Shown: positions 1 through 8,003 of the stretch, in pieces
Layout: every line of letters begins with the position of its first letter
Numbering within the stretch: the stretch's first letter is position 1
Source: Aerococcus sanguinicola
GTDB lineage: Bacteria > Bacillota > Bacilli > Lactobacillales > Aerococcaceae
Length of the DNA: 64,000 nucleotides
Assembly: GCF_001543145.1 (NCBI RefSeq)
Contig: NZ_CP014160.1
Span: 1,054,001-1,118,000, forward strand
Direction of reading: 5' to 3'
Translations under genes and position numbers: made by a program
The notes under the pieces: model-generated
Seen by the model: the letters and a program-made list of their open reading frames with translations, nothing else
What the model was told of the DNA's origin: nothing
The model's database searches: none

Positions 1-134
1 GTCAACTGACTAGGCAAGGGGATGGCTTGGTGGTCGTCTTTAGCCACAAATTCCATCGCAATGAAATGACCTTCTCGTTAGAAGACCAGGAAGCTGTTAA
101 GAGCTTGCTATTGTTAAACTTACAGTTATTGTAA
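1..134 (+). CDS. 3' end of an unidentified protein, cut by the window edge
   Basis: The frame starting at base 3 reads 43 codons without a stop and ends with TAA at 132-134. The visible C-terminus includes VVVFSHKFHRNEMTFSLEDQ and finishes in a leucine-rich run. Too little is present to name a family. It is followed by an inverted repeat at 155-182, which fits the end of a transcription unit. Confidence 0.45.
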   Translation, partial: QLTRQGDGLVVVFSHKFHRNEMTFSLEDQEAVKSLLLLNLQLL

Positions 135-154
135 TCTGTAGTAAGCAGATAAAA

Positions 155-182
155 ACCATGTGCATTAAAAAATACACATGGT
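155..182. terminator. Inverted repeat, possible terminator
   Basis: ACCATGTG (155-162) and CACATGGT (175-182) form an 8-bp perfect stem with a 12-nt A-rich loop, 20 bases after the stop of the partial gene. There is no clear T-run, so termination is uncertain. Confidence 0.3.
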
Positions 183-268
183 ACAAAATAATTGTTTGAT
201 TAATTAATTTAGTTATAGAGACAATTAAACTTTCTAATTTTTAGCTATAGCTTTATATAGAGGTGTTA

Positions 269-370
269 TTATTGCTTATTTGAAATATTAAAGAAACTTC
301 TTAACAATAAGCCTATAATTAATCCTACGATAAAAATTAAAATGTTTTGAACCATCTTATTATCTTTCAT
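269..370 (-). CDS. Small membrane peptide (33 aa), unknown function
   Basis: An ATG at 370 (complement) opens a 33-codon frame ending with TAA at 269. It is preceded at good spacing by GAGGTG (RBS). The peptide begins MKDNKMVQ, has one hydrophobic helix of about 18 residues rich in I/L/G/F, and ends with a short polar tail SNKQ after an Arg. This layout resembles small single-span peptides such as type I toxins or regulatory membrane peptides, but no homologue is recognised. It lies alone on the minus strand in an A+T-rich gap before a LytTR regulator. The RBS and membrane profile argue for a real gene; function is unknown. Confidence 0.45.
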   Translation of the reverse strand: MKDNKMVQNILIFIVGLIIGLLLRSFFNISNKQ

Positions 371-603
371 CTCATTTCACCTCATCTTAATTTTTTTCAA
401 CTACTAACTACAGATTTATCTTTAAATTAACAAAAAAACAATATCTTTCAAGAGATAAGGCTCTACACCTCGATAAAAAACTACAAAAGAACTTAGATAG
501 TAAAATTATTCTAGAAGAATAAAAAAGTCACTTGTGTTACGGTAATTTTTCAAAAATCAGAATTAGAACTCAAGTCTTACATATTAAAATTGCTTGCCCT
601 AAT
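371..603. other. A+T-rich intergenic stretch, nothing recognised
   Basis: Very A+T-rich sequence upstream of the LytTR gene promoter. I see no supported coding frame, repeat or structured RNA. It includes the RBS region of the minus-strand small peptide at its left edge. Confidence 0.4.
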
Positions 604-632
604 TTGACAATTCCGAGATTATGATGTAAATA
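604..632 (+). promoter_or_regulatory. Sigma-A-type promoter for the LytTR gene
   Basis: TTGACA (604-609) and TAAATA (627-632) are separated by 17 bases, about 60 bases before the ATG at 692. Confidence 0.5.
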
Positions 633-691
633 TATATGTCCGTGATAACTTATGATCGGGACGTAGGTTAATTAAAGGGGGCATTAGTAGA

Positions 692-1423
692 ATGATAGAT
701 ATTTACATTTGTATGAGTGATTCACCCGAGCTCAAACAATTCAAGGATTGTATATTAAATTATATAATGATCAATAATTATGACATGCAAGTCAGTTTAG
801 CAACAGATAATTATTCTAAACTTTTGTGCCATCAAACAGAAAATAAAAATAAGTTAACTTTATTTTTCCTAGATATTCATTCCTGTAGTCAGCATAATGG
901 AATTGAAGTTGCGTCAAAAATAAAAAAATCCAATCCCTTAGCCTCTATCGTATTTATTAGTAGACGCAGCGAGATGATGTCTATGACTTTTCAATATGCA
1001 ATTGAGCCTTTAGATTTTATAGTATATGGATCGAATTTGAATGTAGAGGAGCGAATCAGAAATGCTTTAGATGCAGTGTATCAAAAGTATAGCAATTTAA
1101 ATGATAAAATAGGGACGTATTCAATTTCTATAAAAAATAAGGTTAAAGTATTTGATATTAATAAAATTATATATTTTGAAAGTTCCTCAAAAGTACATCG
1201 AGTTATTTTGCACTATCAAGGTGGGAACATTGAATATTATGATCAATTAAAAACTATTGAACAAGCAAACACCTTATTTTTTAGGTGCCATCAATCATTT
1301 ATTGTGAATATCAATCAAATTAAGGAAATTGATAAGAAAAGGAAAATTATCGTGTTAAATAATGGAGAAACATGTCCGGTTTCTAGTCGGAAGTTAAATG
1401 ATTTATTGACTTTATTGAAATAG
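692..1423 (+). CDS. LytTR-family response regulator (AgrA/ComE-like), orphan
   Basis: The protein has 243 aa. Residues 1-125 form a receiver domain with the likely phospho-acceptor Asp in LFFLDIHS. Residues 140-243 are a LytTR DNA-binding domain with the typical YFESSSKVHRV and FFRCHQSFIVNINQI segments. This family binds paired direct repeats and usually answers to a peptide-sensing histidine kinase of the AgrC/ComD class. No kinase or signal peptide gene of that system is visible here, so it is an orphan or its partner lies left of the window. The start at 692 is supported by an upstream AAAGGGGG. The next gene encodes a YSIRK cell-wall hydrolase, a plausible but unproven target. The family call is firm; its regulon is unknown. 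Confidence 0.88.
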   Translation: MIDIYICMSDSPELKQFKDCILNYIMINNYDMQVSLATDNYSKLLCHQTENKNKLTLFFLDIHSCSQHNGIEVASKIKKSNPLASIVFISRRSEMMSMTFQYAIEPLDFIVYGSNLNVEERIRNALDAVYQKYSNLNDKIGTYSISIKNKVKVFDINKIIYFESSSKVHRVILHYQGGNIEYYDQLKTIEQANTLFFRCHQSFIVNINQIKEIDKKRKIIVLNNGETCPVSSRKLNDLLTLLK

Positions 1424-1576
1424 TTTTACCGAATATCAAACGAAAATTATGTTTATATTATTTTTAGGCTACGCTTATTACCTCTAAAGCACTGAATTGT
1501 ACTAGTCTCCACAACAAACTAAAAATTTATTATAGAATAACAATTGTGATAAAAATTATATATATTGGAGGCTATT

Positions 1577-3490
1577 ATGAAGAAAATTAAATATTCAATT
1601 CGAAAGCTTAGTGTCGGTACTGCTTCTGTTGCTATTTGTGCTCTTATAGCAGGTATGCTTACTTATGTTCAGGGTGCAGAAATTACACCAGAAGAAAATT
1701 TAGTTACTGTTAATGAATTGGAAAATACAGATAAAGAAAGAGTAGATATTCAAAACACAGATGAATCTTTAGGATTAGAAAATAATATTACAGATATTCG
1801 TGAGGAATCTAACTTGGATAGTTTGAGTGATACAAGCACTGGTAATCATGTAGAGTCCAAGGTATTGAATTCAGATAAAAAGAATAAAGATTTCCAAAAA
1901 GAAGAAAATGCAAATTCACAGGAAAAAATGCAGTCTAAGGAAGTAGAGGAAGAGCTTACAAATAATGGAGTAGAATCGGATTCTATGGTTTCAGGAGAAG
2001 ATCATGGAAATTATCAAGAAGAACTTGAAATAAATGATCTTCCATCTGAACTTGAAAATATATATTCAAATAAACAAGTTGCCGAAAAACAAATTGACAC
2101 TGATACTCTTGATGACGAGACTTTAAACGAAAATGGTCAAGCAAGTGAACAAACTTCAAAAGAAGATTTAGAGTTAGATTTTAATCAGTTTGAAAGATAC
2201 TACGCACCGGTTATGTTAATGAGCAATACAGGCGGAGCTAGTATTAGTACAAGAGGTCTGACTACCGCTCAAATTAACTTTTTGAATTCTTTAAAATCAG
2301 GTGCAATTGAAAGTTGGAGAAAATATGGTGTATTACCCTCTATTGTAGCAGCCCAAGGCATTATTGAAAGTGGGTGGGGAGGTTCTGATCTAGCGACAAA
2401 AGGTAAAAATTTATTTGGTATTAAAGCAACAGGTAATGAACCATACATCTTAATGCCAACTAGAGAAGAAACTCCAAATGGTGATATTTATATCAATGCT
2501 AAGTTTAGAAAGTATAATAGTTGGGCTGATAGTATTGAAGATCATGGTAAGTTCTTAGCAGAAAACTCTAGATATAGAAGTTTATTAGGTGAAAAAGATT
2601 ATGTTAAAGTAGCTAATATTTTACAAAATGTTGGTTACGCAACAGATTCTAGATATGCTAATAGTTTAATTGGGGTTATTCAAAGCTATAATTTATTTGC
2701 CTGGGATCAGGAAGCTATTAGTGGCTATACAGGAGGAACTACAACTCCAGTAACGCCTGAACCCGAACCAAGTAATGGAAATACTTATACGGTGAAAGCT
2801 GGTGACTCGTTATGGGGGATTGGTCAAAAATTTGGAGTAAGTGTTGATCAATTGAAGTCATGGAATAATTTAGGAACTAATTATATGTTGCATCCAGGTG
2901 ATCAATTAATAGTGAGTGCATCTACAGGAGAGGATACAACTCCAACGCCTAAGCCAACACCAACTAAAGAGAAGACCTATACTGTAAAAGCCGGGGATTC
3001 TCTGTGGGGAATTAGTCAGAAATTTGGAGTAAGTGTTGACCAATTAAAAGAGTGGAATAATTTGGGATCCAATTATATGCTTCATCCAGGTGATCAATTA
3101 TTAGTAAGTGCATCTACAGGAGGAACTGCGACTCCAGCACCTGAACCAACACCAACTAATGGGAAAACATATACAGTAAAAGCTGGAGATTCTCTGTGGG
3201 GAATTAGTCAAAGATTTGGAGTAAGTGTTGACCAACTAAAATCATGGAATAATTTAGGTGCTAATTATATGTTACATCCTGGAGACCAACTACTGGTAAG
3301 TGCATCTACAGGAGGCAATGCAGACTCAATAACTCGTCCAAGCAGCACTAAAACATATACAGTAAAAGCTGGAGATTCACTATGGGGAATTAGTCAAAGA
3401 TTTGGAGTAAGTATTGATCAAGTAAAATCATGGAATAATTTAGGAGCTAACTATATGCTTCATCCAGGCGATCAATTGATTATTAAGTAA
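1577..3490 (+). CDS. YSIRK-signal cell-wall N-acetylglucosaminidase with four LysM domains
   Basis: The protein has 637 aa. The ATG at 1577 follows TTGGAGG at 1565-1571; an in-frame TTG at 1565 is rejected because it lies inside that RBS. Residues 4-34 form a YSIRK-type signal peptide (KYSIRKLSVGTAS), which directs secretion near the division septum in Gram-positive cocci. Residues ~40-205 are an acidic low-complexity linker. Residues ~225-385 form a FlgJ/LytD-type glucosaminidase domain with the catalytic Glu in GIIESGWGGSD (about residue 263). Four LysM repeats follow, each with the GDSLWGI core, joined by Pro/Thr linkers. There is no LPXTG motif, so wall attachment should be through LysM binding to peptidoglycan. 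Probable role: autolysin in cell separation. Confidence 0.9.
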   Translation: MKKIKYSIRKLSVGTASVAICALIAGMLTYVQGAEITPEENLVTVNELENTDKERVDIQNTDESLGLENNITDIREESNLDSLSDTSTGNHVESKVLNSDKKNKDFQKEENANSQEKMQSKEVEEELTNNGVESDSMVSGEDHGNYQEELEINDLPSELENIYSNKQVAEKQIDTDTLDDETLNENGQASEQTSKEDLELDFNQFERYYAPVMLMSNTGGASISTRGLTTAQINFLNSLKSGAIESWRKYGVLPSIVAAQGIIESGWGGSDLATKGKNLFGIKATGNEPYILMPTREETPNGDIYINAKFRKYNSWADSIEDHGKFLAENSRYRSLLGEKDYVKVANILQNVGYATDSRYANSLIGVIQSYNLFAWDQEAISGYTGGTTTPVTPEPEPSNGNTYTVKAGDSLWGIGQKFGVSVDQLKSWNNLGTNYMLHPGDQLIVSASTGEDTTPTPKPTPTKEKTYTVKAGDSLWGISQKFGVSVDQLKEWNNLGSNYMLHPGDQLLVSASTGGTATPAPEPTPTNGKTYTVKAGDSLWGISQRFGVSVDQLKSWNNLGANYMLHPGDQLLVSASTGGNADSITRPSSTKTYTVKAGDSLWGISQRFGVSIDQVKSWNNLGANYMLHPGDQLIIK

Positions 3491-3585
3491 TTTAAGTAAA
3501 ATTACTAAAATAACTTTGCTTTAATTTAAGGGTTCGAAGTGATAGTATGTCTATAGACTATATCTGATATAGAGGAGGATGTATA

Positions 3586-4476
3586 ATGAAAAAGAGCTTA
3601 GTAAAAAAAGCGACAATTGGTTTATCTTTAGCTTCTATACTACTGGCTGGTAATCTGTTGTTAGACCATACCGTTAAAGCTCAAGAAATGACAACAAATT
3701 ATATTAATTATGAATTACAACAAGGGGACTATCTTTATAAAATTGGTAAAAAGTTTGGTGTCTCTGTAGATGAATTAATGCAATGGAATAACTTAAAAGC
3801 GGGTTACATGCTTCACCCTGGGGATGTCCTAAGAGTCGAGACTTCTAGCATCAGTCAACCAAATTCAACCTATACTGTCCAACAAGGGGACTATCTTTAT
3901 AAGATTGCTAAGAAATTTGGAGTGACGGTTAACGATTTAAAACAATGGAATAACCTAGGGCGCATCTATATGCTCCATCCTGGGGACCAGTTGCTGATCA
4001 AAGCGACACAAAGTAATAATGCTTCATCGAATCCAACATCAGGATCTTATATTCCTGAGCCTAAGATGGTCCCAACGCATATGTCAGCTTACAGTGTGAG
4101 ACCAGGAGATTCACTCTGGAGTATTTCTAGACGTTTTGGAGTAACCATGAATAATTTGATGCAATGGAATAATTTGGCAAGTGGTATGATGCTTCATCCC
4201 AATGATACCTTAATGGTCAAAGTCGATGAATTGTCTTGGACGACAAATAGTGACAACACAGAAGAACTCATTTCTGTTGCCTTCAATAAGATTCAAGCAC
4301 AAAATGGCGGCAAATTTACAGCGCCTAATTACACCTATACTGGGGACCGTGTTGATGAGAATACGGTAGAAGTTAAGATTTTTGACAACCATGCGGAACG
4401 AATGACTTTAAATTCGGTTTACCAGTACAATAAGGCTACTAATCAGGTGGAAAAACAATTGCCTGGAAGTAATTAA
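3586..4476 (+). CDS. Secreted LysM-domain protein with unknown C-terminal domain
   Basis: The protein has 296 aa with a signal peptide (MKKSLVKKATIGLSLASILL, cleavage near VKA-QE). Three LysM domains lie at about residues 40-85, 100-140 and 165-210, each ending in the MLHPGD/MLHPND signature also seen in the preceding hydrolase. The last ~80 residues form a small unrecognised domain with no evident catalytic motif. The GAGGAGG RBS lies seven bases before the ATG. The gene follows the LysM autolysin by 95 bp and is closed by a strong terminator. Probable role: a peptidoglycan-binding surface protein, possibly a partner of the autolysin. It could also be an enzyme of an unrecognised family. Confidence 0.8.
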   Translation: MKKSLVKKATIGLSLASILLAGNLLLDHTVKAQEMTTNYINYELQQGDYLYKIGKKFGVSVDELMQWNNLKAGYMLHPGDVLRVETSSISQPNSTYTVQQGDYLYKIAKKFGVTVNDLKQWNNLGRIYMLHPGDQLLIKATQSNNASSNPTSGSYIPEPKMVPTHMSAYSVRPGDSLWSISRRFGVTMNNLMQWNNLASGMMLHPNDTLMVKVDELSWTTNSDNTEELISVAFNKIQAQNGGKFTAPNYTYTGDRVDENTVEVKIFDNHAERMTLNSVYQYNKATNQVEKQLPGSN

Positions 4477-4549
4477 TTTTAAGACTAGGTTGATCTAAGC
4501 TATCCTTACTGGAGATTAGCCGAGCAAAAATAATGATCATGTCTTATTC

Positions 4550-4593
4550 AGCCAGCAAAAACTGCCTCATCAGGTTTTGCTGGCTTTTTTTTT
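4550..4593 (+). terminator. Rho-independent terminator
   Basis: AGCCAGCAAAA and GGTTTTGCTGGCT form a long stem followed by nine T residues, closing the LysM gene pair. Confidence 0.85.
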
Positions 4594-4628
4594 GTGTAAA
4601 AAATATTGGCCAATTTCTCCTCTATCTA

Positions 4629-4684
4629 TTGTGCATTACAAGCTAGCGTGCTATACTTTAGTTGGAGCTAGTGTGTAATACAAG
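4629..4684 (+). promoter_or_regulatory. padR promoter with direct-repeat operator candidate
   Basis: TTGTGC (4629-4634) and TATACT (4652-4657) are spaced by 17 bases. The decamers AGCTAGCGTG (4641-4650) and AGCTAGTGTG (4666-4675) lie 25 bp apart around the -10. Two related 12-mers, GTGCATTACAAG and GTGTAATACAAG, flank them. PadR proteins usually repress their own operon, so these are candidate PadR sites (inference). Confidence 0.5.
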
Positions 4685-4700
4685 ATAGTGAGGTGTGGAG

Positions 4701-5018
4701 ATGAATAGTCAGTTAAAGAAGGGGGTTTTGGAGATGATGGTTCTCCACCAGCTGGCCCAGCGAGATTGTTATGGTTATGAATTAGTCCAGGAGATCTCGA
4801 AGCATATCCAGATGAGTGAAGGAACAGTCTATCCCTTGCTCCGACGTTTGAAGAAGGAAGGGCTCCTGACCACCTACATGCAGGAATCGGAGTCGGGGCC
4901 CGCGCGGAAGTATTATGAATTGACGGCTGAAGGCGCCCAGGCCCTCCAAGCCCAGCGCTTGGAATGGGAGACCTTTGCCGCTAAGGTGACTGCCTTTTTA
5001 GGAGGGGAATCAGAATGA
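4701..5018 (+). CDS. PadR-family transcriptional regulator
   Basis: The protein has 105 aa and is a winged-helix regulator with the PadR hallmarks: KKGVLEMMVLHQLAQRDCYGYEL at the start, the recognition region SEGTVYPLLRRLKKEGLL, then ARKYYELTAEG. The ATG at 4701 is preferred over the in-frame GTG at 4695 because AGGTG lies at 4691-4695. The stop overlaps the start of the next gene by four bases (ATGA type), so the unit is co-translated with a DUF1700 membrane protein and a DUF4097-like protein. This trio is a common Firmicute envelope-stress module in which PadR represses the operon. The ligand or signal is unknown. Confidence 0.9.
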   Translation: MNSQLKKGVLEMMVLHQLAQRDCYGYELVQEISKHIQMSEGTVYPLLRRLKKEGLLTTYMQESESGPARKYYELTAEGAQALQAQRLEWETFAAKVTAFLGGESE

Positions 5019-5635
5019 GACAAGAAGAATTTTTGGACCTGTTGACCTATTACTTGAGGCGGCTGCCGGATTCTGTGATTGCCGATATCCGCCAAGATTA
5101 CATGGAACACTATGCGATGGGCCTGGCCCAGGGGAAGACGGAGGAAGAGATCAGTCAGGAATTGGGCTCACCGCGAGAGATTGCGATTGACTACCTGGAT
5201 AATGAACGGGTCTTTATCGATGATGAGGGGGCTCTGGCGGTCAATGAAAGTCAGAAGCCACGAACCGTGCACTGGTTCTGGAAGCTCGTCCTATTCCTTA
5301 TCGCCCTGCCTTTTATCCTGGCCTTACTGTCAGTGATTGTCTCGATTGTTGCCAGTGTCGTGAGCGTCTGGCTGGGGGTCATTCTGACGGTGGCTGTGCT
5401 CGGGGGCTCGGTCCTGGTCAGTGTCTTTCGCCCGGACCTCTTCAATAATGGGGTCGTTAATATTGGTTTAGTCAATGACCTAAGCCTGCTGACCAAGATC
5501 TGTCTGGCGATTTTCTTGATTTGTTTGACCCTACTATTGATCTATTCCTTGTATGCAGCCATTCGCTGGGGCATCCGGGGGCTGATGAACGCCTGGTATG
5601 CCTTCCAATGGCGTCGTAAGAGAGGTGCTTACTAA
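5015..5635 (+). CDS. DUF1700 (HAAS domain) membrane protein
   Basis: The protein has 206 aa. Residues 1-75 carry the HAAS-type signature: EEFLDLLTYYLRRLPDSVIADI, then a helix with GKTEEEISQELGSPREIA. Four hydrophobic segments follow at about 88-110, 112-135, 160-180 and 183-200. Members of this family are usually encoded next to PadR regulators and are thought to work as membrane partners of the downstream DUF4097-like protein; biochemical function is not established. It overlaps padR by 4 bp and the next gene by 1 bp (TAATG), which indicates tight translational coupling. Confidence 0.85.
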   Translation: MRQEEFLDLLTYYLRRLPDSVIADIRQDYMEHYAMGLAQGKTEEEISQELGSPREIAIDYLDNERVFIDDEGALAVNESQKPRTVHWFWKLVLFLIALPFILALLSVIVSIVASVVSVWLGVILTVAVLGGSVLVSVFRPDLFNNGVVNIGLVNDLSLLTKICLAIFLICLTLLLIYSLYAAIRWGIRGLMNAWYAFQWRRKRGAY

Positions 5636-6357
5636 TGAAGAAGAGAATCTTATGGGGAATTGCCTTGACTGGCATCCTCGCTTTAGCGATTGGGACCCTG
5701 TCTTTCTTTATCAGTGACTATGACCAAGTGGCCGCTGAGATCGACCGCTTCTACCAAGAAGAAATAGTCGACCACCGTCAAACCATCTATGATGAAGATT
5801 TAGCTGATGGGGTCAAAAGCCTTGAAGTCAAGGATTCCACGGATGCGAGAATCCATGTCCAAGAAGCAGCGGACTACCGGGTCCAAGTCAAAGACCTGCC
5901 GGAAGCGGGGAGCGATGTGGTCCAGTATGAGGACGGTAAGCTGACCATCCAAGCGCATCCTGAAGAGCGGAGCTATCCCTTAGAGGTGACCCTCTATGGC
6001 CCTAACTTTTCCGAGACGACGGTTAAACTGCATGCACCCTATCTGGCCTTGGATAGCCAGGTCAGCTTGGCAAACCTAGCCCTGGAAGCCGATGAGGCAG
6101 AGCTTGACTTAAGGGGCGAGCATTCCTATCCCATGCAAATAAAGGCTGGCTATGTCCATGGCGACATGGACTTTGACCAGAATGACCTCGCTTTTGCGGT
6201 CTTGGAAGGTCAGTTAGGCTTTAGTTTAAATGGGGGCACGATGAACTTCTTACCTGCGGGCGACCAAGGCCAGATCTCCTATAAGTTGGGCAAGGGCGAC
6301 CAGGACGTTCAGCTCCGGGTGAACTACTCGGCCATAGATGTCACGACGACGAACTAA
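5635..6357 (+). CDS. DUF4097-like membrane-anchored beta-rich protein
   Basis: The protein has 240 aa with an N-terminal membrane anchor or signal (residues 5-27, ILWGIALTGILALAIGTLSF). An extracellular repetitive beta-strand region follows (about residues 60-235), as in DUF4097/LiaX-type proteins encoded with PadR-DUF1700. In related organisms such proteins sense or respond to envelope damage by antimicrobial peptides; here this is inferred only from operon context and fold pattern. The start codon overlaps the stop of the preceding gene (TAATG at 5633-5637). Confidence 0.65.
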   Translation: MKKRILWGIALTGILALAIGTLSFFISDYDQVAAEIDRFYQEEIVDHRQTIYDEDLADGVKSLEVKDSTDARIHVQEAADYRVQVKDLPEAGSDVVQYEDGKLTIQAHPEERSYPLEVTLYGPNFSETTVKLHAPYLALDSQVSLANLALEADEAELDLRGEHSYPMQIKAGYVHGDMDFDQNDLAFAVLEGQLGFSLNGGTMNFLPAGDQGQISYKLGKGDQDVQLRVNYSAIDVTTTN

Positions 6358-6370
6358 GGGGGTGGCTGTC

Positions 6371-6586
6371 ATGAAGAAAGGCGTTCGACCAGTTATCTTG
6401 GGAGTGTTAGCGTTGGGTTTGATCTTTTATGCCTGCCAGTCCATCCGCGTCTTGCCTGTGCTCCCTAGCCCCAACCGGTCTTCTTACATAAAGATTGAGC
6501 GGGGTGACCGGGGACAGCTGGGACCGCGCTTCCAGATACAGGTTTACCTATCCAGTCTGTCAAATTCTTTTGAATTAGCGCCTTAG
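6371..6586 (+). CDS. Small putative membrane/lipoprotein-like protein (71 aa)
   Basis: The ATG at 6371 follows AAGGGGGTGG with ideal spacing and only 13 bp after the previous stop, so it reads as the fourth gene of the padR operon. The product begins MKKGVRPVILGVLALGLIFY and then a cysteine (ACQS). This could be a signal anchor or a poor lipobox. The remaining ~45 residues show no recognised domain. The stop overlaps the nusG promoter region. It is not SecE, which commonly sits before nusG. The RBS and spacing support it; function is unknown. Confidence 0.5.
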   Translation: MKKGVRPVILGVLALGLIFYACQSIRVLPVLPSPNRSSYIKIERGDRGQLGPRFQIQVYLSSLSNSFELAP

Positions 6587-6598
6587 CTATGGTACAAT
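6570..6598 (+). promoter_or_regulatory. nusG promoter
   Basis: TTGAAT (6570-6575) and TACAAT (6593-6598) with 17-base spacing. Transcription would start near 6605, giving an ~89-nt leader before the nusG ATG. Confidence 0.65.
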
Positions 6599-6617
6599 AA
6601 AGGAGGAAAATTTCGTC

Positions 6618-6659
6618 AAAAAACCTTAAAAAACCTTCTCCTGGGGGGGAGGTTTTTTA
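6618..6659 (+). terminator. Leader terminator / attenuator candidate upstream of nusG
   Basis: AAAAAACCT (6628-6636) pairs with AGGTTTTTT (6650-6658), extended inward by TCTCC with the G7 run. The left arm AAAAAACCTT is duplicated immediately upstream (6618-6627), so the 3' arm has two possible partners. It lies between the predicted promoter and the nusG start, so it may attenuate nusG. Alternatively it terminates the padR operon. Confidence 0.6.
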
Positions 6660-6693
6660 TTCAGATAAAATTTAGAAAAAGGAGCGCGTCATA

Positions 6694-7245
6694 ATGGTAG
6701 AAACAGTTGAAAGTGCCAAGCAATGGTATGTCCTCCATACTTATTCAGGCTATGAAAATAAGGTAAGGGAAGACTTGGAAATGCGGATCACCTCGATGGG
6801 GATGGAAGACTACATCTTCCGCGCCGTGGTGCCAGAAACCGAACATGTGGAAGAAACCAAGACTGGTAAGCAGAAGGTTGTTAAGGATAAGATCTTCCCA
6901 GGCTATGTCTTCGTTGAAATGATTATGTCAGACGAGGCCTGGTTCGTGGTTCGGAACACGCCGAACGTTACCGGCTTCCTAGGCTCGCACGGTCAAGGGT
7001 CCAAACCAACCCCTCTCTTAGATGATGAAGTCCACCGCCTCCTCCGCTCCCAGGGTGAAGTGGTTAAACGGGACATCCACTTCGAAGTGGGCGAAATGGT
7101 CCGCGTTATCGACGGTGCCTTTGATGGCTTGGAAGGTCGGATTGAAGCTATTGAAGAAGACCAAGAGAAGCTCAAGGTTGTCGTTGAAATGTTCGGCCGT
7201 GAAACCGTAGCAGAAGTTGACTTTGACCAAGTGGATAAATTGTAA
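6694..7245 (+). CDS. nusG: Transcription termination/antitermination factor NusG
   Basis: The protein has 183 aa, the usual length. The N-terminal NGN domain starts at WYVLHTYSGYENKVRED and includes KIFPGYVFVEMIMSDEAW. The C-terminal KOW domain carries VRVIDGAFDGLEGRIEAI. NusG binds RNA polymerase (beta-prime clamp helices) and modulates pausing and termination. The start at 6694 is supported by AAGGAG. In most Firmicutes secE lies directly upstream and rplK directly downstream. Here secE is not adjacent, and 5.3 kb of inserted genes separate nusG from rplK. Confidence 0.97.
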   Translation: MVETVESAKQWYVLHTYSGYENKVREDLEMRITSMGMEDYIFRAVVPETEHVEETKTGKQKVVKDKIFPGYVFVEMIMSDEAWFVVRNTPNVTGFLGSHGQGSKPTPLLDDEVHRLLRSQGEVVKRDIHFEVGEMVRVIDGAFDGLEGRIEAIEEDQEKLKVVVEMFGRETVAEVDFDQVDKL

Positions 7246-7296
7246 GGATGACAGTAAGAAAACTTGTTAGATATTAAAACAGCTATAGCGAGGAAT

Positions 7297-7883
7297 ATGC
7301 TCCCTTAGAGTAAATATATAAGCCATGTTCAATTTGTTCATGGCTTTTTTTTTAAGCTAAATTGCATCTATGAGCATCCGTTACGCTTTGAGTGTGGTCG
7401 TTCAATTTTAGAGGGTCAAGAACGGCTGACGCCGTTTTGTACTATATCCGTAAGTCCCTTACGCTCCAACGGCTATAGCAGCACCAGCTCGAGCCAAGGT
7501 CTCTCGCCTAGCGAGCCTTCAAACGGCTAGTACGGCTAATCGCCTACTATCCGTAATTCACATCGCTTGCTTGTTCATGGCTAACGACCACAATCAAAGC
7601 TTCACTCCTGCTCATATTCATGCACAGCACTTAGCTATAGGACTGGAATTGATAATGAACAGACCTTTTAAATTACTTGGGAAGCCTTGAGCCTGTATCG
7701 ACTTTGCCACGCTTAATATTATCATTTTCAATACTTGCTTGAGTCATCAAACTCTTAAGCGAAATCTCTAAAATACTGATATAAATGCACTTTTCTTCTT
7801 AAAAGTAGACATAATGTGCAATATTAGAAGACATAAAAAATACCCCCTCAAAGTAAATTTTTTTATTTACTCTAAGGGAGCAT
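7297..7883. mobile_element. Gene-less segment bounded by 20-bp perfect inverted repeats (MITE or IS remnant)
   Basis: ATGCTCCCTTAGAGTAAATA (7297-7316) and its exact complement at 7864-7883 enclose about 590 bp with no intact gene. The right end also forms a local hairpin (7847-7880). On the minus strand, short coding-like remnants can be read, one from about 7794 with the stretch LKSLMTQASIENDNIKRGK, which suggests a decayed gene, but no transposase family can be named. No target duplication is evident. The left repeat lies just upstream of the nusG terminator. Mobile origin is inferred from the terminal repeats alone. Confidence 0.5.
7320..7352 (+). terminator. Rho-independent terminator after nusG
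   Basis: AAGCCATG and CATGGCTT form a stem around an 11-nt loop, followed by a run of nine T residues. Confidence 0.85.
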
Positions 7884-8003
7884 TAAACTAGAGCTTAGGA
7901 TTGATTTTTATTTATTCTTTTCCCTTGCTTGAAGGGTCAAGGAGCCCCTTTTTTTGCTTTTGCGAGGGGCAAATGCTATAAAGGAGGGAAGGGAGGTGGT
8001 TAA

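Noticed and set aside
6371..6586. secE directly upstream of nusG
   Set aside because: The 71-aa product has no SecE motif or C-terminal membrane helix; it belongs to the padR operon.
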